Below, piece by piece: positions 11,195-23,760 of a stretch of 35,198 bases of DNA. Both the position numbers and the translations under genes were made by a program. The notes under the pieces were generated by a model. That model did no database searches. It saw nothing but the letters and a program-made list of their open reading frames with translations, and was not told the DNA's origin. The DNA comes from Heterostelium multicystogenum (taxonomy: Eukaryota > Evosea > Eumycetozoa > Acytosteliales > Acytosteliaceae): the NCBI GenBank assembly GCA_003667245.1, contig RCNN01000298.1, positions 1 through 35,198 of the forward strand, given 5' to 3'. Numbering within the stretch: the stretch's first letter is position 1; each line of letters begins with the position of its first letter.

Positions 11195-13121
11195 ATCTTA
11201 AATAGTTGTTGATAAGCTTGAGAATCAAAGACAGAAATTGCCAAATGTCGAAGCTATCTACTTCATTACACCAACAACAAAGTCTATTGATAGATTGATT
11301 GAGGATTTTAAAAAGAAAGGTTCACCACAATATAACTCTGTACATCTATTCTTGACATCAAGTAAGTTGTCGGTTGTTGGCTTACTATGAGGTGTGATGT
11401 GATAGCTTGCTAACTTGCTTTGCTACTTTACAACTATAGAGTTACCAGAGACAGAGTTCAAAAAGCTATCAAACTCAAATGCTGTACATAGAATCAAGAC
11501 ATTCAAGGAGATGAATATTGAATACATTGCTGCTGAGTCACAAGCATTCCATTTTGATCAAAAGAATGCATTGCATACACTCTTCTCTCCAGAGGCTTTG
11601 AACCCCATTGAAGAGCAAGCCAAAATGGCTATTAAAGTAAATATTATTAAAAGAGAGTGCAGTTGGATGATATTATTGGATCACTAATCGAGAATACTGG
11701 TTTTATTATGTCTATAGTTAGCAACTTTGTGTGTATCATTAAATGAGTATCCAACTATTAGATACTCTAATTCTAATCCAGTTTCAATTGGTGTTGCTGG
11801 TATGACTCAGGAGAGATTGGACTCCATTATAAGAACATCAAAGTCATTCGCACCAAACGATGATCGTGGTACTTTGTTGATCGTAGACAGAACCATTGAT
11901 CCATTATCTCCACTTCTCCATGAATTTACATACCAAGCAATGATTTATGATTTGTTTAAGATCGAAAATGACAAGTACAGCTACGATGCAGTCACTGGAA
12001 ATGGAACAGTCAAGAAAGATGTACTTTTGAACGAATCCGACTATATGTGGAATGGTCTTAGACACAAACATATTGCTGATGTAATCGATTATCTCAAAAC
12101 CAGATTGGACGACTTTTTAAAGACCAATCAAGTCACACAGTACTCACAACATGTATGTTAAACAACAGTTTAATGAAGACTATAAATCGTATTAACTGGA
12201 CATCAACAGAATACAGGATCACTTAAAGAGGCCTCCGATGTTATTAGATCACTTCCACAATATCAAGAGATGATGTCTAAATACTCTTTGCACATCAATT
12301 TGGCAGAGCAAGCTTCACAAAAATTCACTGAGCCCATGGCAAATCTCGCCTATCTTGAACAAGATATGGCAACTGGTGAAGATGCTAAGGGTAATACACC
12401 AAAGAATATCATCCCAAGACTTTCAACATTTTTAAGTGATGTAATGTTAGAGTAGGTATTTGATAAAATAATTACTAGAGTGTGATTTAATTAATTATAT
12501 CAATATCTTTTTAGTCAAGCAGACAAGATTCGTTTGTTAATGATTTATATTATTTCACAAGAAGGTATCAAGGAACAAGACAGAAAGAAATTGATGGACC
12601 TTGCTGGTATCAGTTTGCAAGATCAGGCATCTATTTCCAACTTATTCTTTTTGGGTGTAACTCTTATGAAGGGTGCTAAAGGAAAGCAAAAAACACAGGT
12701 CAGCAAACAAAGAAAGCAAGACGAAGGTAACATTCCATACGAAGTATCTCGTTATGTCCCATTATTAAAGGATGTTGCTGAAAATCTTGTCAATGATACT
12801 CTCCCTGACTCTGACTTCCCCTATGTCAAAGAGAAGCCTACTGCTAGCCGTAACAATCAACCAACTAGCAAGGTTTCACTCAAGGGTAAGAGCAACCAAC
12901 CTCGTTGGGCAGACCCAGCTGCTCAAAAAGAAGAGATCAAATACAGTGGTCCAAAGATTATTCTCTTCGTTCTTGGTGGTATGACATACTCTGAGATGAG
13001 AGCAGTCTACGAACTCTCTGCATACTACAAGAGAAACATCTACATTGGTTCCAATGGTATTCTTTTACCAAATGAATACACCAATGAAGTCAAATCATTA
13101 AAGAGAACTGAGAACGTGTAA
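10797..13121 (+). CDS. secA: Sec1/Munc18-family SM protein (SecA type)
   Basis: SM proteins clasp syntaxin/SNARE bundles and are needed for vesicle fusion at the plasma membrane; Dictyostelium SecA has this role in exocytosis and membrane recycling. Seven exons keep phase: 10797-10830, 10971-11108, 11206-11361, 11440-11636, 11718-12152, 12210-12451, 12515-13121. The protein, about 600 residues, starts MATSIRDITKDRIINEIIRS, followed by WKALVVDQEALRIISSCC, EAIYFITPTTKSIDRLI, the hallmark LLIVDRTIDPLSPLLHEFTYQ (about 11873-11935), YMWNGLRHKHIADV, and the C-terminal IILFVLGGMTYSEMRAVYEL (about 12957). Domains 1, 2 and 3 of the SM fold are all represented and the length is normal. No frameshift is needed, in contrast to its neighbours. 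Intron 2 carries an ATC microsatellite. It converges with the first ComC-like gene, with only 125 bases between stops. Confidence 0.9.
11164..11190. repeat. (ATC)9 microsatellite in a secA intron
   Basis: Nine perfect ATC units within the second intron (11109-11205) of secA. Triplet microsatellites of this kind are common in dictyostelid noncoding DNA. Confidence 0.9.
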
Positions 13122-13246
13122 TTCTAATTAAATAATAAATAATAGAGCCTAAAGTAAATTGATTATCAAATATCCATTTTAGCTCCAACATTTAGGTTAT
13201 CTGTTGAGGAATCGAGTTAGAGGACAAAATTTTTGGATAAGTTTAT

Positions 13247-16200
13247 TTATCTTTTTAAGGATTCTAATTTTTGTCTAATGATTCTACTTTGTTTCTTGAA
13301 CTTCATTCTCTTTCTTATGTATAATGTAGTACCAACTGCTACTGCACAACCAAAGACACCACAACTGACAGCAATTGCGACAATGGCGCCAGTTGATAAT
13401 CCTTTCTTCTTCTTCTCACATGTCTTGTTTGGACCATCATAACTGATATCGACCAACGATGAGAAGTCAGGATCAATCACAACATTCTTGTCATAATGTG
13501 GAATGACAATCGCAATTCGAGATGTCACTGATTTATATGAATCCTCTTGAGTATCGTCATCTTCAATGACCAAGTTCTTTGTCTTGACAGCATCACCATC
13601 GACCAATGCACGATCCAAGAATCGACCATACAATGAATTATCATTGATATTCATCTTTACCCATTGAACGTTGTTGTTTGATTCTTCACCAATCAACTTT
13701 GATGAACAAACATCATTGTCTGAACTTGTCACTGTTGCTTCCATGACAACTTGCATTGTGGACATTTGATCAAAAAAACTCATATCGATCAATATCGATT
13801 GTGAATTTGATTGTGAATGGAACAATATTGATGACACCTCCTGCAAATGTGATGTTTGATTCTTTCTTGAAGAAATCGATTGTTGTGTTGATAATTGTTT
13901 GTCTTCCTTTCAAAACAGTATGATATTTATATGATGTCTTCTCATCTGTCGATATAGTAGAAGTAGCATTCCAAGAGTTTAAGAAAATAAAGGAGTTTCT
14001 AACTTTTTGTTGGTCATCTAACTCCAACAATGATACAACACTGATCTTAGTAGTAATTGTTTGTCCTGGATTGTTGGGATTTGAAACATTGAATTCAACA
14101 GTTGGGTTCTCGGCAGGTGGTGGAATTGGAGTTGGATTCACCTTCGATGAACAAGATGGACCATACCAAGGTGAGAAACATTTACAACCATTTGATTGAC
14201 ATTCACCTTGATTGTTGCAAGGTGGTTCTCCTGGACATAGATTAGGATTTGGTTGTGAAGGTGTTGGTGTTTGTGGAGGAGTTGGAGTAGGATTTGGTGA
14301 CAAAGTTGGTGATGGAGGTTTAATCTCTCTAATAAATGGATATACATTAAATGTATTAGATTCAAGTAAATCAAGTTGAATTTGAATAGTCAAATAATTT
14401 GAGCTAAATGGTTCAACATTAATTATCATCATCGATGTTGTTTTAAATTTGACATCTGCTACAATCCATTCACTTCCATTTCCATAGTTCATCACTACTC
14501 TATATGGAGTCGTAGCACCTCCAAGATTATGTCCATAGACAGAAAGAAGACCACCTTTCTTTGTTATTGAGGAGCAGCTATGGATAATTGGGTCATTAAA
14601 CGAGTGGTATCTGGTTATTGAATAAGAGAGTCCCATGTCTTTTAACATTTGTGTTGAATATCCATTCATATTAAGATAGTTATCCATTATACCATAGATC
14701 GATACAACCAAAACTCTTTGACCGAATCCCCATGGAAGCTCTCCAGTGGCTTTGTAGAAAACTAGTTCTTTAGTATAGTTGACAATCTTTGACTGTATTC
14801 TAAAGAACTCTACACCATTTGATAAGATGTATACATATGGCAAGTGTCTTTCAGAAACTCCTGAACCAACATCAGATACTGAAAAAATAGCTTCAAAGAT
14901 TCTATTTTTCGATCCTACATCAATTGATGAATTAAAAGAGAGTGTTTCTAACTTGGGAGGATAAGCATCAAGAGTATCTATATTATTTCAATTAGTATTT
15001 CTAAATTATTGATTTCAATGAGATCTGAAAAATATACCTTTGCAAATGATGGAAATGTTCAAATTATCTTGGAATTCGGTACCAAGAACATCAAATTGGG
15101 CATTTAAATCAATAATACCATTAGCGTCAACAGGTGGATAAATATCATTTAGTTGAAAGTTTGAAATTGAAAATATTTGAGATCTACAAATATCACCATT
15201 CACAGTGAAATTAATTTGATAGACACCATCATATTTGTCACCACTAATTCTGTTGGTTTCATTAATAATGAATATATATGGCTCCAAATCTTTGTCGCTC
15301 AACAATTCCAATGAACCATTAAGGAAACCATTTGGATAATCAGTGATTCTCATATTGTATCCAAGAGAAATATTTTGACCTGCTTGGATATTAACAATAT
15401 TACTATTGGTGATTGTTTTCAGTTCTCTCAATATTGGTCTCTTAAAATCTCCATCTATAACAACTATTAGTATAACTTTTATGTGATTTCAACATTCAAT
15501 ACTTACTGGAGTTTATAACTTCAAAAGTAGCATTCTTTCCAATGAATGATTCAATCTGATTGAATGGGAATTTACCAGTTGCAGAAATTAAATGGTAAGG
15601 GAATTTACCAGGAAGTGTATTCTCTTGAACAATAAAATCAATTTTGAACATATCTTTTTCTGGAATATATTCAGAATTGAAGAGGAATTGATCGTACTTT
15701 TGCAAAGTGTTTTGATAAAATCCAGTGTTCATCATCAATCCAATCGATGGATCATTATTATTCAATGATATCCAAAGAGTATTGTTATAATCTCCACCAC
15801 CATTCATATCCAAAATTGATTTCTCAAAGTGCATATAGGTAATGTTTGCAATAGTGTATGTCACTGATTTAACTAGATTAGTATATTATAATTGAATTCA
15901 AAGATTAATACTTACATAAATTATCGAAATAAGGGAAGATATCAAGATTTTCATTGAGAATAGATCCACTGGAAAATTTGTTGTAGAAATTGGTATATGA
16001 TCTAAAATTTATATAGATAAGAGAAACATCTAAACTTAGAAAATTTTGGAAAACACCTCTTAATTCCATTTCATAAACACCATTATATCCGTCTCCAGAT
16101 ACCAAGTATGATGATGAATAAATTTGTGGGTCAGAATAAAATCTAAAATCGCTGATTCCATCAGGGTGAGACATTTCAATTCGATAAAACAGGGAAAATG

Positions 16201-17901
16201 GTGATGATCTTATTATTTGGATGCTTGATATATTAGTCTTGATAACATTTCCTGACATTACTATATAGTACAGTACATATTTTAATAAGTATAAATCGAT
16301 TTTCTATCAAGTCAAAGAATTATTACCATCATTTTCAATTGTTTTTGAAGCACTTTTATCAATAATTGTGGTTTGATAGGTTCCTAAAAAAGTTTTGTCT
16401 GAAACCGAAGTGAATGCAATATAGGTTTGATTTATCACGGCAAATGGATAGGGTGGTTGGTCTTTTAGGACCGAAGACATTATATTAAATCCTTTTACTA
16501 AATAAGGAATTTCACCAACATTTTCAAAGAAAAATGAATTGGTGTTGGTATCATTACTTAATGAGAAATTCGCTGATATACCAGTGTATGCTGTAATAAA
16601 GATTGATGTTAATATAATATCAAGTATTTAAATAACCATATATACCTTTTGTTATTACTGTTGGTGTTTGTACATTTACTCTGGTACAGTTCATTCCACA
16701 GACATAGTCGTACATTATATATGGATAGCTTGGTGCAACCATTGCAAATGTTTTTTGAGATGAATTTCCACTTATATACCAAAATGGGAAAGGTACTAAG
16801 TCCATATAAGAGATTGCCATGAATGAATCAAAAGACTTTGCTTCAAAAGTATTATAATAGCTATAGAAGGGAGTCTTAAAAAGGAAATTTTGGTAATAGG
16901 TAGAGTTGGCTTTTGGAACTAATTCTACGTCAATTAATCTAGTGGTACCATCGTCTATTCAAATATTATTAGGAATCATGTTACTAGAATGTTATAAGTA
17001 GATACTTACAATTTTTAGGAAATGCATTTTTTACTCTGAATTGATTACTCAAATTAATTGATTGACCAGCCACACTAATTACTTTAATGGTAATATTGAA
17101 GTAATCTGGAATAGAAAGAGTCAAGGAAGGAACTGGATATATTAGAGTGTTAACCATTGGAGTTTTTGAGCTCGAAATAATTTCTGTTTGACATATTAAA
17201 ACGGAAGTATCGGTTGAACATAGATAGGCAGGTTCATAAGGAGCTTCAATCAAAGAGGTTGATATATTCAATACAAATGAATTTGATTGATAATTATAAT
17301 AGCTATGGAAAATAGACTCTCCTTGAGAGATAGCGTTCAATTGATTGGTTCCAAAAGCTTGATAATATAAATTACTTTATGTTAAAATAGATTGTAAATA
17401 TTTACGACCGATTCTATACCTACTCTCACAGTAATAGTCTTGGGACAATACATAGTACAAGGATGAAAAAGAGGGATTAAATTCTCTTGAGATATTAAAA
17501 TCGACTATATTGCTGCCTTGTTTTAGATCAAAAGAAAGATCAAATATTTGATGTTGTAGGTCAATAGTTTGAGTATTAAAAGTGTATGAAATTGCATTGA
17601 CATAGGATCCGTTTGGATAACTGAAATCACTTTGAAAGATTATTTGATTATAGGATAAAGAAACACTGAATGTTGTTCTACAAACGTTGGGATCTCCATA
17701 TTTTAATGGTCTTTCTGCTACTTTTACAACTTGAATTTCTTGGGATATTCCAACTTTTATTGAAGTATTATAAATCAATCAAATAATTAATAAATTAATA
17801 TATTAATTATTAGTTTCAAAAACATAACATTAATTTTACATACATTCAATAAACTGAATAAGAAATAATAAGATATATATATATAAATATTTATTATTCA
17901 T
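13247..17901 (-). CDS. ComC-like surface protein, paralog A: IPT/TIG, EGF-like, ComC-type domain, one transmembrane segment
   Basis: Type I surface protein of about 1385 residues. Nine exons: 17901-17844, 17753-17424, 17357-17010, 16954-16646, 16590-16327, 16260-15916, 15863-15507, 15454-15038, 14977-13247. Exon 1 is a signal peptide (MNNKYLYIYILLFLIQFIE). A long N-glycosylation-rich ectodomain follows, with Ig-like sandwich character, then an IPT/TIG-like domain (SITKKGGLLSVYGHNLGG, about 14575-14515), a Pro/Thr linker, a Cys-rich EGF-like module (ACNNQGE-type, CKCFSPWYGPSC, about 14250-14150), a ComC-family C-terminal domain (ISVVSLLEL to HYDKNVV) and a membrane helix (GAIVAIAVSCGVFGCAVAVG) with a short basic tail. 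One extra A in the run at 13772-13778 splits the frame; after removing it the coding length is divisible by 3. Dictyostelium ComC and Tgr proteins are the nearest families known to me; a role in cell-cell contact is inferred. Confidence 0.82.
13365..14271 (-). repeat. Homogenised block, copy A
   Basis: Segment encoding the EGF-like module, ComC-type domain and the start of the membrane helix, nearly identical to 18803-19708 and 23882-24788. Its length is 907, that is 906 plus the one extra base at the A run near 13772. It is most divergent from the other copies in a short internal stretch at about 13960-14090 (residues NPNNPGQTITTK and SFIFLNSWNATSTIS). Confidence 0.88.
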
Positions 17902-18675
17902 CTTTCTATTATTAAGGAATGAAAATTTTATCTTTTAAAAGTTGAAAGTGTTGCATTAAGAATCTTCCCTATCGAGATCCTAAGATCAATTCGCCAACCT
18001 ACACACAGGATCCAAATTATTGTAAATTTTTAAATGATAAAGAATAAATCAAGGGTTTAAGGTTGGAAATCTTGTGAGATCTGTAAATCATTTGATACCA
18101 AGGATATGAAAATAAAAAACAAAATTTCTATAATACCAGTATTGGTCTATCTCAAGACCATCGTATTTATTGTTTTTTGTTGATATTTATGATTAAAACA
18201 AAAAATCTGTTATAGGTTTTAAATTCGAAAATAATTGATTTTTTAAATTAAAATTTTGTAAAACAACCGAAATACGTCGAACACTTAAGGGTGGTACTCG
18301 ACAGTTTGAACAGTTTGAAACAAACCACACTTTCATTCATCAAAACAATAAGGTCGCTTACCTTCAAATCTAGATCAGATATTTCTGTAGAACCATTGTA
18401 TTATTAAAAATCATTCACATTGTTGTTTTATACCGTCGACTAATATCTTTCTTCTTATCACCATTGGGTCTTGATCTATTTTTGCTGATGTCGATCGATG
18501 ATTGAAAGTCAAAATCAGTCACATTGAAAATAAGAAAATGTGTAGGTCACTATATTATATCAAATATGCTCAAACACCACCTCAAAGTAAGACATAGAAA
18601 TGATTTTATTTGATTGTGTGTCCTGGTGGTTTGTACAGGGATCGAATTAGAGGACAGATGCAGATGCAAATTTTA
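17902..18675. other. Intergenic region between paralogs A and B
   Basis: About 770 bases, AT-rich, with no coding frame. It holds the promoter of A and the 3' flank of B. Within the latter, 18641-18656 (ATCGAATTAGAGGACA) matches the 3' flank of A at 13211-13226 with one difference. Nothing else recognised. Confidence 0.5.
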
Positions 18676-21600
18676 TTAGTTTTCTTTGTGAGACATATTT
18701 TGCAATTTCCTTTGCATTCTAATGCTTTGTTGTTTGTATTTCATTTTTCTTCTCAGATATATTGTTGTACCGATCACAGCTGCACCCACTAATATAGCAC
18801 AGCTGACAGCAATTGCGACAATGGCACCAGTTGATAATCCTTTCTTCTTCTTCTCACATGTCTTGCTTGGACCATCATAACTGATATCGACCAACGATGA
18901 GAAGTCAGGATCAATCACAACATTCTTGTCATAGTGTGGAATGACAATGGCAATTCGAGATGTCACTGATCTATATGAATCCTCTTGAGTATCGTCATCT
19001 TCAATGACCAAGTTCTTTGTCTTGACAGCATCACCATCGACCAATGCACGATCCAAGAATCGACCATACAATGAATTATCATTGATATTCATCTTTACCC
19101 ATTGAACGTTGTTGTTTGATTCTTCACCAATCAACTTTGATGAACAAACATCATTGTCTGAACTTGTCACTGTTGCTTCCATGACGACTTGCATTGTGGA
19201 CAGTTGGTCAACAAACTCATATCGATCAATATCGATTGTGAATTTGATTGTGAATGGAACAATATTGATGACACCTCCTGCAAATGTGATGTTTGATTCT
19301 TTCTTGAAGAAATCGATTGTTGTGTTGATAATTGTTTGTCTTCCTTTCAAAACAGTATGATATTTATATGATGTCTTCTCATCTGTCGATGAAACTGATC
19401 CCAAGCTCCAATGATCATCGAAAATGAATTTGTTAATTGTTTTTAGTTGATCATCTACTTCCAGCAATGATACAACACTGATCTTTATCAGGATACTTTG
19501 ATTAGGATAGTCAGGAGTGGAAACATTGAATTCAACAGTTGGGTTCTCGGCAGGTGGTGGAATTGGAGTTGGATTCACCTTCGATGAACAAGATGGACCA
19601 TACCAAGGTGAGAAACATTTACAACCATTTGATTGACATTCACCTTGATTGTTGCAAGCTGGTTCTCCTGGACAGAGTTTTGGATTTGGTTGTGAAGGTG
19701 TTGGTGTTACTGTTGTTGTTGGAGTGGGAGTTGGTTGGGACTTTGACCTTCTTATCATAGGATAGATATCAAATATATTGGATTGATGTCCAAGAGTTTG
19801 GAATTGAACCTGAATGAAATCTGCTGTGAAAGATGAGACACTCATAGCAAGGAATGATTCTGTTTTCATGTCATATTGATGTGGAGTCCAATTACTTCCA
19901 TTTCTATAAATAACATAAACAAAAAGGTTTTCTGAGAAATTACCAAAGTTATGACCAAATATTTGGATGTTTCCTCCTTTCTTTGTGATTTGTGAACACC
20001 TTTCGATATAAGGATCAAGGAATGTTTGAGTTCTGATTACGAAGTTGTCGAAGCTATTAGACAACAAATCAGAGGAAGAGTATCCATTGAGATTTAAATT
20101 ATTGTCCATCAGTCCATAGATTGAAAGAAGCAAAGCATTTTGGCCAAATCCCCATGGTAAGGTGGCCCTAGCTGAATAGAAGGCTAATGTTGAAGTGTAG
20201 TTCAAAATTTCTGATTGTAATTTGAATTTCTGAGGACCATCTGTTAAAATATAGATATAAGGATTGTGTCTCTTTGAAATTCCAGAGATATCATCAGAAA
20301 CAGAAAAAATAACTTGAAAATCCCTATTATTAGATCCAACATCAATTGTTTTACTGATCAAAGAAAATGTTTCTAAGATAGGTGGGTTTGTATCAGCAAT
20401 TTCTAAAGAGATTCCAAGTTGGTTTGATTGTGGTTTAGTTTGTGGAATTTATAAATTAAATTAATGTTAATATAAATACCTTGACATTGTATTGTAATAT
20501 TCATTTGATCTTCATAGATGGTTCCAATTATATCATTGATAGAGTTATAATCGAATCCATTTACATAGGTAATGGGATATGAATCATATAGTCCAATTCT
20601 TGAAATAAAAAATGAACGAGATTTACATAGATTTCCATCTTCTGTAAAAGTGACTCGATATACACCATCATATTGGTTACCTGATTGCCTGTTGGTTTCA
20701 TTTACTATGATTCTGATAGGTTCTAAATCAATGTCTGAAACAACCTCTATTGTTCCATTCAGGAATCCATTTGGGTAATCTGTGATTCTAATATCCCAAC
20801 CAATAGAAGATTTACTTCCACGTGGAATTGATACTAAACTAGAAATGGCATTAAACTCTACTATTCTAGGTGGTAGATAATCTCCATCTGTTCAATGTTA
20901 GTAGAGAAGATTTAAAAAGACTTTTAAAAAATATATTTACAGGTTTTGTTTACATATAGGATGGCCATGTTTCCTAATTTACTTTCAAGATCAAAACTAG
21001 TAAATGTTCCTTTCTCTGTAATAAGAACATAATGTTGTTTAAATGGCAAACAGTTCTTCATAATAAAATCTATTTTGAACATCTGTCTCTCCTCATTATA
21101 TTCTCCGTAAAACATTGTTAAATCTCTTTGTGGATCATCTTGACCAACATACAAACTAAGATCTAAAATTGGAACAAAGGACTTTGTGGCATCGGTTATG
21201 TTAAGCCAGAGTACATTTTCAACATAATCACCATTACTCATATCGATATAATTCTTCTCAAACTCCATACTAACAAGCTTAGGTAGAGAATATACTATAG
21301 AGGAATTAATGAGGTGATATGATATTAAAGAGATTTATAGAACTTACAAAAATTAATATATGGGATAAAGGTTAAATCTGAATTTACTATGTCTCCACTA
21401 TTTAAATTATAAGTAATTAAAGATTGAGTAACTACTGTAAATTTAGCAATGGAAAAGATGTGGCTGCCTGTAGAATGGAATTGATAGTGCCCGTCATAAG
21501 AATCTCCAGAAATTAAATGCTCGGGAGATATTATATAGTCATTGATTTGAACATATAGAATACCATCTGGGTGAGATGCATGGAAGTTAATATAGAATGA

Positions 21601-23259
21601 GTAAGTTGAAATAAGAACTACACCAATATCACCAATATATAAATTGGTAATTGTATTATTAAATGCTTTTAAATAAATTTTAGTTAGTTTTATTATGATT
21701 AGAGTCTAAAATTAACTTACTTTGGGTACCTCCGATAGAATTAGATTGTCCTTGAATGCTATTTACATAAGGCTTCGTTCGTAGTCTTTGAGCAATTGAG
21801 GTATATTTAAATGTTCTGTAGTCAACCAGACCAAAAGGATATTGGAAAACACCATTGGTATTAATAGTAGAGCTAGCATCGATTTTAATTGGTAGATATG
21901 GAACATTGACATGGTTCTCAAAAGTAGAAAAGTTGTTAAGAGATCCAGATAGAGTATAAAGTGTTTGTACATAAAAAGCTTTAATACTATTAGTAACTCA
22001 ATTTTATTAATCTAAACAATATACTTACGATCACTTATGAATTGATTTAGGTTTGTATTAATTAAAGTGCAATTGGTATCACAATAGTATTGATCCATTT
22101 GGCCAGTTGAATCAAATAGTTGCATATAAGAGAAAAAGGATTGGTTTCCGGCAGCCATAGAATAGAAAAGATACGATTGTGAATATGCATTAATCAAAGA
22201 GGAGTCCAGAGTTTCGAAATCTAAAATGTAGGACGACTTTGGTGTGATTCCAAGGAAATTCTGAGTGTAGTTGGCATTTGGTTTGGGTACAATGGAATTT
22301 CTTATCAATTTAGTAGTCCTATTATCTTTAAAGACAATTAATAAACTAATTGATTGTAATTCTATCTCTAATGAACTTACTGTTCTTGGGAAATACATTT
22401 TCTATTGAAAATAGTTTACTGATCGGATCTGGGGAGTTGATTAAAAAGGTAACATTTAGAGTATCATAGTATTGAAAAAGTTGGACTTGGTTCTAGAGAA
22501 ATAAACAATGTAACATCATCAATGTATTGAAGATTGTTATCAAAAATCTGACATCTATAGGGTGATGGAACTTCACAGGATAGAACTGGATGTTGATACA
22601 TTATGGAACTTAGTCGATTTATGTGGATGACATTCATTTGAACGCTATGAATGCTGTTGTATACTGATTTTCCAACTGTTAAAGAATCTAAGAAGTTGGT
22701 TGGAATTACTAAATCAATAGTTAGTAAATTCATTCATAATAATAATTGTCTATGTTTACTTACAATAACAATTGGATTTAGATAATAAATAGTAAAAGGT
22801 TTGATTAGAAGGAGTAGTAATACTGATGTCGAAATTCAGAGATCCTTGGAGTGATTGATATGTTATATCAAAAATCTGATATGATTGATTATATAGTGTA
22901 GCATCATTAAATAACAGAGGTTTAATTGTCATATTAATACCATTCGAGGTTATGTTGGGCCAACTGAAATATTCTGGCAACAATGTTTCATTCGAAGATA
23001 GGACAACTCCTATTTTATTTTCGCATTTCTCTGTAGATCCCATTGAGCTGGGTCTTAAAATTGTTTTTTTAACAACAATTATTTCTCCATTTGTAAAATC
23101 TAATAATAATAATAAGTAGATAACAAAAAAAAAATAAATAGGTGTAAATATAAATATAATAGAATTCATCAAATTCCAAAATATTTTAATCATACCATTT
23201 TGAAGAAATATACATTGAAATAGGATAATTGTTATAATTGTAATATTTAGATATTTCAT
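18676..23259 (-). CDS. ComC-like surface protein, paralog B
   Basis: Same architecture and exon plan as paralog A, about 1362 residues. Exons: 23259-23196 (signal peptide MKYLNITIITIILFQCIF), 23099-22764, 22708-22381, 22325-22029, 21978-21721, 21665-21348, 21294-20941, 20887-20480, 20402-18676. The last exon is intact and holds an IPT/TIG-like domain (QITKKGGNIQIFGHNFGN), a PTPTTTVTPTPSQP linker, the EGF-like module, the ComC-type domain, a membrane helix (GAIVAIAVSCAILVGAAVIG) and a basic tail (IYLRRKMKYKQQS). One extra base in exon 3 near 22485-22500 (around FISLEPS) breaks the frame; removing it makes the summed length divisible by 3. The start of exon 2 could alternatively be 14 codons' worth further in at a second AG, but AATATTAG-type context favours 23099. 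Ectodomain residues are only moderately similar to A. Confidence 0.83.
18803..19708 (-). repeat. Homogenised block, copy B
   Basis: Intact 906-nt (302-codon) copy of the block shared with 13365-14271 and 23882-24788. It shares with C the stretch encoding STPDYPNQSILIK and DDHWSLGSVS, but differs from both at its two ends (CPGEPACN followed by PKL-coding bases; GCTGTGC before the block). Confidence 0.88.
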
Positions 23260-23760
23260 TGTTACTTAGATTCAAGATTCCATTTGATGGAAATCAGTCT
23301 CTCAAATTTTCTTAACTTTAGTTCAAACTATCTAAAAATATATTTATATTTTTCTAATCATTATTTTATTTCGTATCTAACATTGGCTATTTATTCCAAA
23401 AAAAAAAAATCTTGTAAAAAAATCTAGGGCTTATTGAAAGGATAGCATCTTACAACTCCATTTGATATTTTCATCAAAACTGGATCTAAAAAATAAATAA
23501 ATCAATATAAAAAAAATAAAACCTTGTTTCTTTTGTGGCACCATCAAAACGAACTACTCTATCATCTTTCGTTAAAAATTTGGCATGTTTTTTTTTTGAT
23601 CAGCGTGTCAAATGTACATTTTGGTCTTGTTTTTTAAAACACTTTGTTGTGAATAGAGTGTTTTAAAAGGCAACAGATGTTCCACAACCCAACATGAATT
23701 TCTTAATATCTCATCCGATTTCTAATTCAGCACAAAACTGTTAACAATTACGTTTGTTTA
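23260..23760. other. Intergenic region between paralogs B and C
   Basis: About 500 bases, AT-rich, with poly-A and poly-T runs (23400-23410, 23588-23598) and no coding frame. It carries the promoter of B and the 3' flank of C. The short 3' element shared by A and B was not found here. Confidence 0.5.

Noticed and set aside
19109..19360. + strand open frame repeated identically at 24189-24440
   Set aside because: It is the antisense of the homogenised block; its duplication reflects the paralogs, not a separate gene.
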